This document shows positions 1 through 13,900 of a stretch of DNA of 64,000 bases, one piece after another. This DNA is from Henricia sp. BOLD:AAB3569 (Eukaryota > Echinodermata > Asteroidea > Spinulosida > Echinasteridae): contig JBBELK010000167.1 of NCBI GenBank assembly GCA_037783545.1, forward strand, positions 806,001 through 870,000, written 5' to 3'. Made by a program: the position numbers and the translations under genes. The notes under the pieces were generated by a model. The model did no database searches. It was not told the DNA's origin and worked only from the letters and a program-made list of their open reading frames with translations. How positions within the stretch are numbered: position 1 is the stretch's first letter; the number at the start of each line of letters is the position of its first letter.

Positions 1-394
1 TTTGGAACTGAAGGAATTTCCAGACAAACTTCCAATTTTGCCTGCTTAAACAGCTCTATGTCGCAAACTTGTTTTGCAAATTTGAACAGTTTCCCGTTCA
101 AACTGACCGAGTTATTGGCGAATGAAGCTAAAACTCAATCTTGGCACACTAATTGTTGTCACAAACAGACGTCGCTTTCGACGAATACTGCGTCTCGAAC
201 GGTCGTTATTTTGGAACTGAAGGAATTTCCAGACAAACTTCCAATTTTGCCTGCTTAAACAGCTCTATGTCGCAAACTTGTTTTGAAAATTTGAACAGTT
301 TCCCGTTCAAACCGACCGAGTTATTGGCGAATGAAGCTAAAACTCAATCTCGGCACACTAATTGTTGGCACAAACAGACGTCGTTTTCGGCGAA

Positions 395-2497
395 TACTGC
401 GTCTCGAACGTTCGTTATTTTGGAACTGAAGGAATTTCCAGACAAACTTCAAAATTTGCCTGCTTAAACAGCTCTATGTCGCAAACTTGTTTTGCAAATT
501 TGAACAGTTTCCCGTTCAAACTGACCGAGTTATTGGCGAATGAAGCTAAAACTCAATCTTGGCACACTAATTGTTGTCACAAACAGACGTCGCTTTCGAC
601 GAATACTGCGTCTCGAACGGTCGTTATTTTGGAACTGAAGGAATTTCCAGACAAACTTCCAATTTCGCCTGCTTAAACAGCTCTATGTCGCAAACTTGTT
701 TTGCAAATTTGAACAGTTTCCCGTTCAAACCGACCGAGTTATTGGCGAATGAAGCTAAAACTCAATATCGGCACACTAATTGTTGGCACAAACAGACGTC
801 GCTTTCGGCGAATACTGCGTCTCGAACGGTCGTTATTTTGGAACTGAAGGAATTTCCAGACAAACTTCCAATTTTGCCTGCTTAAACAGCTCTATGTCGC
901 AAACATGTTTTGCAAATTTGAACAGTTTCCAGTTCAAACCGATCGAGTTATTGGCGAATGAAGCTAAAACTCAATCTTGGCACACTAATTGTTGGCACAA
1001 ACAGACGTCGCTTTCGGCGAATACTGCGTCTCGAACGTTCGTTATTTTGGAACTGAAGGAATTTCCAGACAAACTTCCAATTTTGCCTGCTTAAACAGCT
1101 CTATGTCGCAAACTTGTTTTGCAAATTTGAACAGTTTCCCGTTCAAACCGACCGAGTTATTGGCGAATGAAGCTAAAACTCGCTGCCGGCACCCAAATTT
1201 TTGGCACAAACAGACGTCGCTTTCGGAAATACTGCGTCTCGAACGGTCGTTATTTTGGAACTGAAGGAATTTCCAGACAAACTTCCAATTTTGCCTGCTT
1301 AAACAGCTCTATGTCGCAAACTTGTTTTGCAAATTTGAACAGTTTCCTGTTTAAACCGACCGAGTTATTGGCGAATGAAGCTAAAACTCAATCTTGGCAC
1401 ACTAATTGTTGGCACAATCAGACGTCGCTTTCGGCAAATACTGCGTCTCGAACGTTCGTTATTTTGGAACTGAAGGAATTTCCAGACAAACTTCAAAATT
1501 TGCCTGCTTAAACAGCTCTATGTCGCAAACTTGTTTTGCAAATTTGAACAGTTTCCCGTTCAAACTGACCGAGTTATTGGCGAATGAAGCTAAAACTCAA
1601 TCTTGGCACACTAATTGTTGTCAGAAACAGACGTCGCTTTCGACGAATACTGCGTCTCGAACGGTCGTTATTTTGGAACTGAAGGAATTTCCAGACAAAC
1701 TTCCAATTTCGCCTGCTTAAACAGCTCTATGTCGCAAACTTGTTTTGCAAATTTGAACAGTTTCCCGTTCAAACCGACCGAGTTATTGGCGAATGAAGCT
1801 AAAACTCAATATCGGCACACTAATTGTTGGCACAAACAGACGTCGCTTTCGGCGAATACTGCGTCTCGAACGGTCGTTATTTTGGAACTGAAGGAATTTC
1901 CAGACAAACTTCCAATTTTGCCTGCTTAAACAGCTCTATGTCGCAAACATGTTTTGCAAATTTGAACAGTTTCCAGTTCAAACCGATCGAGTTATTGGCG
2001 AATGAAGCTAAAACTCAATCTTGGCACACTAATTGTTGGCACAAACAGACGTCGCTTTCGGCGAATACTGCGTCTCGAACGTTCGTTATTTTGGAACTGA
2101 AGGAATTTCCAGACAAACTTCCAATTTTGCCTGCTTAAACAGCTCTATGTCGCAAACTTGTTTTGCAAATTTGAACAGTTTCCCGTTCAAACCGACCGAG
2201 TTATTGGCGAATGAAGCTAAAACTCGCTGCCGGCACCCAAATTTTTGGCACAAACAGACGTCGCTTTCGGAAATACTGCGTCTCGAACGGTCGTTATTTT
2301 GGAACTGAAGGAATTTCCAGACAAACTTCCAATGTTGCCTGCTTAAACAGCTCTATGTCGCAAACTTGTTTTGCAAATTTGAACAGTTTCCTGTTTAAAC
2401 CGACCGAGTTATTGGCGAATGAAGCTAAAACTCAATCTTGGCACACTAATTGTTGGCACAATCAGACGTCGCTTTCGGCAAATACTGCGTCTCGAAC
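395..2497. repeat. 1044-bp tandem duplication (five-monomer unit)
   Basis: Bases about 395-1453 recur at about 1439-2497 with an offset of 1044 bp, that is five monomers with one of the 208-bp class. Few differences are seen, among them a C-to-G in the GTTGTCAC motif of the second copy near 1623 and an AATGTTGCC variant near 2333. Much of the first unit also matches about 6.8-7.9 kb at an offset of 6674 bp. Confidence 0.85.
1103..1310. repeat. 208-bp monomer variant (exemplar)
   Basis: This class lacks one base in the TTTCGG(C)AAATACTG region and usually carries CGCTGCCGGCACCC in the centre of the unit. I count 21 such monomers across the window, near 1.2, 2.2, 4.3, 5.2, 6.4, 7.9, 8.7, 11.2, 12.5, 13.9, 14.7, 17.9, 19.9, 27.5, 43.3, 50.9, 52.3, 57.7, 57.9, 60.6 and 62.5 kb. 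Two subtypes read CACCCAAATT or CACCCTAATT. Its spacing is a clear marker of the higher-order duplications. Confidence 0.9.
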
Positions 2498-2563
2498 GGT
2501 CGTTATTTTGGAACTGAAGGAATTTCCAGACAAACTTCCAATTTTGCCTGCTTAAACAGCTCT

Positions 2564-2763
2564 ATGTCGCAAACTTGTTTTGCAAATTTGAACAGTTTCC
2601 CGTTTAAACCGACCGAGTTATTGGCGAATGAAGCTAAAACTCAATCTTGGCACACTAATTGTTGGCACAAACAGACGTCGCTTTCGGCGTCTCGAACGGT
2701 CGTTATTTTGGAACTGAAGGAATTTCCAGACAAACGTCCAATTTTGCCTGCTTAAACAGCTCT
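2564..2763. repeat. 200-bp monomer variant, deletion class 1 (exemplar)
   Basis: Nine bases are missing between TTTCGGC and GTCTCGAAC. The deleted segment is bounded by a GCG direct repeat in the full-length monomer, as expected of slippage or microhomology-mediated deletion. I count 17 monomers with this exact junction, near 2.7, 8.3, 9.1, 14.4, 15.2, 18.3, 20.4, 24.6, 27.9, 43.8, 51.3, 52.7, 58.4, 61.1, 61.9, 62.9 and 63.8 kb. The shared junction implies one deletion followed by amplification. Confidence 0.92.
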
Positions 2764-4970
2764 ATGTCGCAAACTTGTTTTGCAAATTTGAACAGTTTCC
2801 CGTTCAAACTGACCGAGTTATTGGCGAATGAAGCTAAAACTCAATCTTGGCACACTAATTGTTGTCACAAACAGACGTCGCTTTCGGCGAATACTGCGTC
2901 TCGAACGGTCGTTATTTTGGAACTGAAGGAATTTCCAGACAAACTTCCAATTTTGCCTGCTTAAACAGCTCTATGTCGCAAACTTGTTTTGAAAATTTGA
3001 ACAGTTTCCCGTTCAAACCGACCGAGTTATTGGCGAATGAAGCTAAAACTCAATCTCGGCACACTAATTGTTGGCACAAACAGACGTCGTTTTCGGCGAA
3101 TACTGCGTCTCGAACGTTCGTTATTTTGGAACTGAAGGAATTTCCAGACAAACTTCAAATTTTGCCTGCTTAAACAGCTCTATGTCGCAAACTTGTTTTG
3201 CAAATTTGAACAGTTTCCCGTTCAAACTGACCGAGTTATTGGCGAATGTAATTAAAACTCGCTGCCGGCACACTAATTTTTTGCACAAACAGACGTCGCT
3301 TTCGGCGAATACTGCGTCTCGAACGGTCGTTATTTTGGAACTGAAGGAATTTCCAGACAAACTTCCAATTTTGGCTGCTTAAACAGCTCTATGTCGCAAA
3401 CTTGTTTTGCAAATTTGAACAGTTTCCCGTTCAAACTGACCGAGTTATTGGCGAATGAAACTAAAACTCAATCTTGGCACACTAATTGTTGGCACAAACA
3501 GACGTCGTTTTCGGCGAATACTGCGTCTCGAACGTTCGTTATTTTGGAACTGAAGGAATTTCCAGACAAACTTCAAATTTTGCCTGCTTAAACAGCTCTA
3601 TGTCGCAAACTTGTTTTGCAAATTTGAACAGTTTCCCGTTCAAACTGACCGAGTTATTGGCGAATGTAATTAAAACTCGCTGCCGGCACACTAATTTTTT
3701 GCACAAACAGACGTCGCTTTCGGCGAATACTGCGTCTCGAACGGTCGTTATTTTGGAACTGAAGGAATTTCCAGACAAACTTCCAATTTCGCCTGCTTAA
3801 ACAGCTCTATGTCGCAAACTTGTTTTGCAAATTTGAACAGTTTCCCGTTCAAACCGACCGAGTTATTGGCGAATGAAGCTAAAACTCAATATCGGCACAC
3901 TAATTGTTGGCACAAACAGACGTCGCTTTCGGCGAATACTGCGTCTCGAACGGTCGTTATTTTGGAACTGAAGGAATTTCCAGACAAACTTCCAATTTTG
4001 CCTGCTTAAACAGCTCTATGTCGCAAACATGTTTTGCAAATTTGAACAGTTTCCAGTTCAAACCGATCGAGTTATTGGCGAATGAAGCTAAAACTCAATC
4101 TTGGCACACTAATTGTTGGCACAAACAGACGTCGCTTTCGGCGAATACTGCGTCTCGAACGTTCGTTATTTTGGAACTGAAGGAATTTCCAGACAAACTT
4201 CCAATTTTGCCTGCTTAAACAGCTCTATGTCGCAAACTTGTTTTGCAAATTTGAACAGTTTCCCGTTCAAACCGACCGAGTTATTGGCGAATGAAGCTAA
4301 AACTCGCTGCCGGCACCCTAATTTTTGGCACAAACAGACGTCGCTTTCGGAAATACTGCGTCTCGAACGGTCGTTATTTTGGAACTGAAGGAATTTCCAG
4401 ACAAACTTCCAATTTTGCCTGCTTAAACAGCTCTATGTCGCAAACTTGTTTTGCAAATTTGAACAGTTTCCTGTTTAAACCGACCGAGTTATTGGCGAAT
4501 GAAGCTAAAACTCAATCTTGGCACACTAATTGTTGGCACAAACAGACGTCGCTTTCGGCAAATACTGCGTCTCGAACGGTCGTTATTTTGGAACTGAAGG
4601 AATTTCCAGACAAACTTCCAATTTTGCCTGCTTAAACAGCTCTATGTCGCAAACTTGTTTGGCAAATTTGAACAGTTTCCCGTTTAAACCGACCGAGTTA
4701 TTGGCGAATGAAGCTAAAACTCAATCTTGGCACACTAATTGTTGTCACAAACAGACGTCGCTTTCGGCGAATACTGCGTCTCGAACGGTCGTTATTTTGG
4801 AACTGAAGGAATTTCCAGACAAACTTCCAATTTTGCCTGCTTAAACAGCTCTATGTCGCAAACATGTTTTGCAAATTTGAACAGTTTCCAGTTCAAACCG
4901 ATCGAGTTATTGGCGAATGAAGCTAAAACTCAATCTTGGCACACTAATTGTTGGCACAAACAGACGTCGC

Positions 4971-7900
4971 TTTCGGCGAATACTGCGTCTCGAACGTTCG
5001 TTATTTTGGAACTGAAGGAATTTCCAGACAAACTTCCAATTTTGCCTGCTTAAACAGCTCTATGTCGCAAACTTGTTTTGCAAATTTGAACAGTTTCCCG
5101 TTCAAACCGACCGAGTTATTGGCGAATGAAGCTAAAACTCGCTGCCGGCACCCTAATTTTTGGCACAAACAGACGTCGCTTTCGGAAATACTGCGTCTCG
5201 AACGGTCGTTATTTTGGAACTGAAGGAATTTCCAGACAAACTTCCAATTTTGCCTGCTTAAACAGCTCTATGTCGCAAACTTGTTTTGCAAATTTGAACA
5301 GTTTCCTGTTTAAACCGACCGAGTTATTGGCGAATGAAGCTAAAACTCAATCTTGGCACACTAATTGTTGGCACAAACAGACGTCGCTTTCGGCAAATAC
5401 TGCGTCTCGAACGGTCGTTATTTTGGAACTGAAGGAATTTCCAGACAAACTTCCAATTTTGCCTGCTTAAACAGCTCTATGTCGCAAACTTGTTTTGCAA
5501 ATTTGAACAGTTTCCCGTTTAAACCGACCGAGTTATTGGCGAATGAAGCTAAAACTCAATCTTGGCACACTAATTGTTGTCACAAACAGACGTCGCTTTC
5601 GACGAATACTGCGTCTCGAACGGTCGTTATTTTGGAACTGAAGGAATTTCCAGACAAACTTCCAATTTTGCCTGCTTAAACAGCTCTATGTCGCAAACTT
5701 GTTTTGCAAATTTGAACAGTTTCCTGTTTAAACCGACCGAGTTATTGGCGAATGAAGCTAAAACTCAATCTTGGCACACTAATTGTTGGCACAAACAGAC
5801 GTCGCTTTCGGCAAATACTGCGTCTCGAACGGTCGTTATTTTGGAACTGAAGGAATTTCCAGACAAACTTCCAATTTTGCCTGCTTAAACAGCTCTATGT
5901 CGCAAACTTGTTTGGCAAATTTGAACAGTTTCCCGTTTAAACCGACCGAGTTATTGGCGAATGAAGCTAAAACTCAATCTTGGCACACTAATTGTTGTCA
6001 CAAACAGACGTCGCTTTCGGCGAATACTGCGTCTCGAACGGTCGTTATTTTGGAACTGAAGGAATTTCCAGACAAACTTCCAATTTTGCCTGCTTAAACA
6101 GCTCTATGTCGCAAACATGTTTTGCAAATTTGAACAGTTTCCAGTTCAAACCGATCGAGTTATTGGCGAATGAAGCTAAAACTCAATCTTGGCACACTAA
6201 TTGTTGGCACAAACAGACGTCGCTTTCGGCGAATACTGCGTCTCGAACGTTCGTTATTTTGGAACTGAAGGAATTTCCAGACAAACTTCCAATTTTGCCT
6301 GCTTAAACAGCTCTATGTCGCAAACTTGTTTTGCAAATTTGAACAGTTTCCCGTTCAAACCGACCGAGTTATTGGCGAATGAAGCTAAAACTCGCTGCCG
6401 GCACCCTAATTTTTGGCACAAACAGACGTCGCTTTCGGAAATACTGCGTCTCGAACGGTCGTTATTTTGGAACTGAAGGAATTTCCAGACAAACTTCCAA
6501 TTTTGCCTGCTTAAACAGCTCTATGTCGCAAACTTGTTTTGCAAATTTGAACAGTTTCCTGTTTAAACCGACCGAGTTATTGGCGAATGAAGCTAAAACT
6601 CAATCTTGGCACACTAATTGTTGGCACAAACAGACGTCGCTTTCGGCAAATACTGCGTCTCGAACGGTCGTTATTTTGGAACTGAAGGAATTTCCAGACA
6701 AACTTCCAATTTTGCCTGCTTAAACAGCTCTATGTCGCAAACTTGTTTTGCAAATTTGAACAGTTTCCCGTTTAAACCGACCGAGTTATTGGCGAATGAA
6801 GCTAAAACTCAATCTTGGCACACTAATTGTTGTCACAAACAGACGTCGCTTTCGACGAATACTGCGTCTCGAACGGTCGTTATTTTGGAACTGAAGGAAT
6901 TTCCAGACAAACTTCCAATTTTGCCTGCTTAAACAGCTCTATGTCGCAAACTTGTTTTGAAAATTTGAACAGTTTCCCGTTCAAACCGACCGAGTTATTG
7001 GCGAATGAAGCTAAAACTCAATCTCGGCACACTAATTGTTGGCACAAACAGACGTCGTTTTCGGCGAATACTGCGTCTCGAACGTTCGTTATTTTGGAAC
7101 TGAAGGAATTTCCAGACAAACTTCAAAATTTGCCTGCTTAAACAGCTCTATGTCGCAAACTTGTTTTGCAAATTTGAACAGTTTCCCGTTCAAACTGACC
7201 GAGTTATTGGCGAATGAAGCTAAAACTCAATCTTGGCACACTAATTGTTGTCACAAACAGACGTCGCTTTCGACGAATACTGCGTCTCGAACGGTCGTTA
7301 TTTTGGAACTGAAGGAATTTCCAGACAAACTTCCAATTTCGCCTGCTTAAACAGCTCTATGTCGCAAACTTGTTTTGCAAATTTGAACAGTTTCCCGTTC
7401 AAACCGACCGAGTTATTGGCGAATGAAGCTAAAACTCAATATCGGCACACTAATTGTTGGCACAAACAGACGTCGCTTTCGGCGAATACTGCGTCTCGAA
7501 CGGTCGTTATTTTGGAACTGAAGGAATTTCCAGACAAACTTCCAATTTTGCCTGCTTAAACAGCTCTATGTCGCAAACATGTTTTGCAAATTTGAACAGT
7601 TTCCAGTTCAAACCGATCGAGTTATTGGCGAATGAAGCTAAAACTCAATCTTGGCACACTAATTGTTGGCACAAACAGACGTCGCTTTCGGCGAATACTG
7701 CGTCTCGAACGTTCGTTATTTTGGAACTGAAGGAATTTCCAGACAAACTTCCAATTTTGCCTGCTTAAACAGCTCTATGTCGCAAACTTGTTTTGCAAAT
7801 TTGAACAGTTTCCCGTTCAAACCGACCGAGTTATTGGCGAATGAAGCTAAAACTCGCTGCCGGCACCCAAATTTTTGGCACAAACAGACGTCGCTTTCGG

Positions 7901-10900
7901 AAATACTGCGTCTCGAACGGTCGTTATTTTGGAACTGAAGGAATTTCCAGACAAACTTCCAATTTTGCCTGCTTAAACAGCTCTATGTCGCAAACTTGTT
8001 TTGCAAATTTGAACAGTTTCCTGTTTAAACCGACCGAGTTATTGGCGAATGAAGCTAAAACTCAATCTTGGCACACTAATTGTTGGCACAATCAGACGTC
8101 GCTTTCGGCAAATACTGCGTCTCGAACGGTCGTTATTTTGGAACTGAAGGAATTTCCAGACAAACTTCCAATTTTGCCTGCTTAAACAGCTCTATGTCGC
8201 AAACTTGTTTTGCAAATTTGAACAGTTTCCCGTTTAAACCGACCGAGTTATTGGCGAATGAAGCTAAAACTCAATCTTGGCACACTAATTGTTGGCACAA
8301 ACAGACGTCGCTTTCGGCGTCTCGAACGGTCGTTATTTTGGAACTGAAGGAATTTCCAGACAAACTTCCAATTTTGCCTGCTTAAACAGCTCTATGTCGC
8401 AAACATGTTTTGCAAATTTGAACAGTTTCCAGTTCAAACCGATCGAGTTATTGGCGAATGAAGCTAAAACTCAATCTTGGCACACTAATTGTTGGCACAA
8501 ACAGACGTCGCTTTCGGCGAATACTGCGTCTCGAACGTTCGTTATTTTGGAACTGAAGGAATTTCCAGACAAACTTCCAATTTTGCCTGCTTAAACAGCT
8601 CTATGTCGCAAACTTGTTTTGCAAATTTGAACAGTTTCCCGTTCAAACCGACCGAGTTATTGGCGAATGAAGCTAAAACTCGCTGCCGGCACCCAAATTT
8701 TTGGCACAAACAGACGTCGCTTTCGGAAATACTGCGTCTCGAACGGTCGTTATTTTGGAACTGAAGGAATTTCCAGACAAACTTCCAATTTTGCCTGCTT
8801 AAACAGCTCTATGTCGCAAACTTGTTTTGCAAATTTGAACAGTTTCCTGTTTAAACCGACCGAGTTATTGGCGAATGAAGCTAAAACTCAATCTTGGCAC
8901 ACTAATTGTTGGCACAATCAGACGTCGCTTTCGGCAAATACTGCGTCTCGAACGGTCGTTATTTTGGAACTGAAGGAATTTCCAGACAAACTTCCAATTT
9001 TGCCTGCTTAAACAGCTCTATGTCGCAAACTTGTTTTGCAAATTTGAACAGTTTCCCGTTTAAACCGACCGAGTTATTGGCGAATGAAGCTAAAACTCAA
9101 TCTTGGCACACTAATTGTTGGCACAAACAGACGTCGCTTTCGGCGTCTCGAACGGTCGTTATTTTGGAACTGAAGGAATTTCCAGACAAACTTCCAATTT
9201 TGCCTGCTTAAACAGCTCTATGTCGCAAACTTGTTTTGCAAATTTGAACAGTTTCCCGTTCAAACCGACCGAGTTATTGGCGAATGAAGCTAAAACTCAA
9301 TATCGGCACACTAATTGTTGGCACAAACAGACGTCGCTTTCGGCGAATACTGCGTCTCGAACGGTCGTTATTTTGGAACTGAAGGAATTTCCAGACAAAC
9401 TTCCAATTTTGCCTGCTTAAACAGCTCTATGTCGCAAACATGTTTTGCAAATTTGAACAGTTTCCAGTTCAAACCGATCGAGTTATTGGCGAATGAAGCT
9501 AAAACTCAATCTTGGCACACTAATTGTTGGCACAAACAGACGTCGCTTTCGGCGAATACTGCGTCTCGAACGTTCGTTATTTTGGAACTGAAGGAATTTC
9601 CAGACAAACTTCCAATTTTGCCTGCTTAAACAGCTCTATGTCGCAAACTTGTTTTGCAAATTTGAACAGTTTCCCGTTCAAACTGACCGAGTTATTGGCG
9701 AATGAAGCTAAAACTCAATCTTGGCACACTAATTGTTGTCACAAACAGACGTCGCTTTCGACGAATACTGCGTCTCGAACGGTCGTTATTTTGGAACTGA
9801 AGGAATTTCCAGACAAACTTCCAATTTTGCCTGCTTAAACAGCTCTATGTCGCAAACTTGTTTTGAAAATTTGAACAGTTTCCCGTTCAAACCGACCGAG
9901 TTATTGGCGAATGAAGCTAAAACTCAATCTCGGCACACTAATTGTTGGCACAAACAGACGTCGTTTTCGGCGAATACTGCGTCTCGAACGTTCGTTATTT
10001 TGGAACTGAAGGAATTTCCAGACAAACTTCAAATTTTGCCTGCTTAAACAGCTCTATGTCGCAAACTTGTTTTGCAAATTTGAACAGTTTCCCGTTCAAA
10101 CTGACCGAGTTATTGGCGAATGAAGCTAAAACTCAATCTTGGCACACTAATTGTTGTCACAAACAGACGTCGCTTTCGACGAATACTGCGTCTCGAACGG
10201 TCGTTATTTTGGAACTGAAGGAATTTCCAGACAAACTTCCAATTTTGCCTGCTTAAACAGCTCTATGTCGCAAACTTGTTTTGAAAATTTGAACAGTTTC
10301 CCGTTCAAACCGACCGAGTTATTGGCGAATGAAGCTAAAACTCAATCTCGGCACACTAATTGTTGGCACAAACAGATGTCGTTTTCGGCGAATACTGCGT
10401 CTCGAACGTTCGTTATTTTGGAACTGAAGGAATTTCCAGACAAACTTCAAATTTTGCCTGCTTAAACAGCTCTATGTCGCAAACTTGTTTTGCAAATTTG
10501 AACAGTTTCCCGTTCAAACTGACCGAGTTATTGGCGAATGTAATTAAAACTCGCTGCCGGCACACTAATTTTTTGCACAAACAGACGTCGCTTTCGGCGA
10601 ATACTGCGTCTCGAACGGTCGTTATTTTGGAACTGAAGGAATTTCCAGACAAACTTCCAATTTTGGCTGCTTAAACAGCTCTATGTCGCAAACTTGTTTT
10701 GCAAATTTGAACAGTTTCCCGTTCAAACTGACCGAGTTATTGGCGAATGAAACTAAAACTCAATCTTGGCACACTAATTGTTGGCACAAACAGACGTCGT
10801 TTTCGGCGAATACTGCGTCTCGAACGTTCGTTATTTTGGAACTGAAGGAATTTCCAGACAAACTTCCAATTTTGGCTGCTTAAACAGCTCTATGTCGCAA

Positions 10901-13900
10901 ACTTGTTTTGCAAATTTGAACAGTTTCCCGTTCAAACTGACCGAGTTATTGGCGAATGAAACTAAAACTCAATCTTGGCACACTAATTGTTGGCACAAAC
11001 AGACGTCGTTTTCGGCGAATACTGCGTCTCGAACGTTCGTTATTTTGGAACTGAAGGAATTTCCAGACAAACTTCCAATTTTGCCTGCTTAAACAGCTCT
11101 ATGTCGCAAACTTGTTTTGCAAATTTGAACAGTTTCCCGTTCAAACCGACCGAGTTATTGGCGAATGAAGCTAAAACTCGCTGCCGGCACCCTAATTTTT
11201 GGCACAAACAGACGTCGCTTTCGGAAATACTGCGTCTCGAACGGTCGTTATTTTGGAACTGAAGGAATTTCCAGACAAACTTCCAATTTTGCCTGCTTAA
11301 ACAGCTCTATGTCGCAAACTTGTTTTGCAAATTTGAACAGTTTCCTGTTTAAACCGACCGAGTTATTGGCGAATGAAGCTAAAACTCAATCTTGGCACAC
11401 TAATTGTTGGCACAAACAGACGTCGCTTTCGGCAAATACTGCGTCTCGAACGGTCGTTATTTTGGAACTGAAGGAATTTCCAGACAAACTTCCAATTTTG
11501 CCTGCTTAAACAGCTCTATGTCGCAAACTTGTTTTGCAAATTTGAACAGTTTCCCGTTTAAACCGACCGAGTTATTGGCGAATGAAGCTAAAACTCAATC
11601 TTGGCACACTAATTGTTGTCACAAACAGACGTCGCTTTCGACGAATACTGCGTCTCGAACGGTCGTTATTTTGGAACTGAAGGAATTTCCAGACAAACTT
11701 CCAATTTTGCCTGCTTAAACAGCTCTATGTCGCAAACTTGTTTTGCAAATTTGAACAGTTTCCTGTTTAAACCGACCGAGTTATTGGCGAATGAAGCTAA
11801 AACTCAATCTTGGCACACTAATTGTTGGCACAAACAGACGTCGCTTTCGGCAAATACTGCGTCTCGAACGGTCGTTATTTTGGAACTGAAGGAATTTCCA
11901 GACAAACTTCCAATTTTGCCTGCTTAAACAGCTCTATGTCGCAAACTTGTTTGGCAAATTTGAACAGTTTCCCGTTTAAACCGACCGAGTTATTGGCGAA
12001 TGAAGCTAAAACTCAATCTTGGCACACTAATTGTTGTCACAAACAGACGTCGCTTTCGGCGAATACTGCGTCTCGAACGGTCGTTATTTTGGAACTGAAG
12101 GAATTTCCAGACAAACTTCCAATTTTGCCTGCTTAAACAGCTCTATGTCGCAAACATGTTTTGCAAATTTGAACAGTTTCCAGTTCAAACCGATCGAGTT
12201 ATTGGCGAATGAAGCTAAAACTCAATCTTGGCACACTAATTGTTGGCACAAACAGACGTCGCTTTCGGCGAATACTGCGTCTCGAACGTTCGTTATTTTG
12301 GAACTGAAGGAATTTCCAGACAAACTTCCAATTTTGCCTGCTTAAACAGCTCTATGTCGCAAACTTGTTTTGCAAATTTGAACAGTTTCCCGTTCAAACC
12401 GACCGAGTTATTGGCGAATGAAGCTAAAACTCGCTGCCGGCACCCTAATTTTTGGCACAAACAGACGTCGCTTTCGGAAATACTGCGTCTCGAACGGTCG
12501 TTATTTTGGAACTGAAGGAATTTCCAGACAAACTTCCAATTTTGCCTGCTTAAACAGCTCTATGTCGCAAACTTGTTTTGCAAATTTGAACAGTTTCCTG
12601 TTTAAACCGACCGAGTTATTGGCGAATGAAGCTAAAACTCAATCTTGGCACACTAATTGTTGGCACAAACAGACGTCGCTTTCGGCAAATACTGCGTCTC
12701 GAACGGTCGTTATTTTGGAACTGAAGGAATTTCCAGACAAACTTCCAATTTTGCCTGCTTAAACAGCTCTATGTCGCAAACTTGTTTTGCAAATTTGAAC
12801 AGTTTCCCGTTTAAACCGACCGAGTTATTGGCGAATGAAGCTAAAACTCAATCTTGGCACACTAATTGTTGTCACAAACAGACGTCGCTTTCGACGAATA
12901 CTGCGTCTCGAACGGTCGTTATTTTGGAACTGAAGGAATTTCCAGACAAACTTCCAATTTTGCCTGCTTAAACAGCTCTATGTCGCAAACTTGTTTTGAA
13001 AATTTGAACAGTTTCCCGTTCAAACCGACCGAGTTATTGGCGAATGAAGCTAAAACTCAATCTCGGCACACTAATTGTTGGCACAAACAGACGTCGTTTT
13101 CGGCGAATACTGCGTCTCGAACGTTCGTTATTTTGGAACTGAAGGAATTTCCAGACAAACTTCAAAATTTGCCTGCTTAAACAGCTCTATGTCGCAAACT
13201 TGTTTTGCAAATTTGAACAGTTTCCCGTTCAAACTGACCGAGTTATTGGCGAATGAAGCTAAAACTCAATCTTGGCACACTAATTGTTGTCACAAACAGA
13301 CGTCGCTTTCGACGAATACTGCGTCTCGAACGGTCGTTATTTTGGAACTGAAGGAATTTCCAGACAAACTTCCAATTTCGCCTGCTTAAACAGCTCTATG
13401 TCGCAAACTTGTTTTGCAAATTTGAACAGTTTCCCGTTCAAACCGACCGAGTTATTGGCGAATGAAGCTAAAACTCAATATCGGCACACTAATTGTTGGC
13501 ACAAACAGACGTCGCTTTCGGCGAATACTGCGTCTCGAACGGTCGTTATTTTGGAACTGAAGGAATTTCCAGACAAACTTCCAATTTTGCCTGCTTAAAC
13601 AGCTCTATGTCGCAAACATGTTTTGCAAATTTGAACAGTTTCCAGTTCAAACCGATCGAGTTATTGGCGAATGAAGCTAAAACTCAATCTTGGCACACTA
13701 ATTGTTGGCACAAACAGACGTCGCTTTCGGCGAATACTGCGTCTCGAACGTTCGTTATTTTGGAACTGAAGGAATTTCCAGACAAACTTCCAATTTTGCC
13801 TGCTTAAACAGCTCTATGTCGCAAACTTGTTTTGCAAATTTGAACAGTTTCCCGTTCAAACCGACCGAGTTATTGGCGAATGAAGCTAAAACTCGCTGCC

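Noticed and set aside
3121..3360. Recurrent 79-aa minus-strand open frame
   Set aside because: It is the antisense of the same monomer, starts at TTG, and appears or vanishes with single-base variants (for example TGA or TAA alternatives in the centre). There is no sign of coding constraint.
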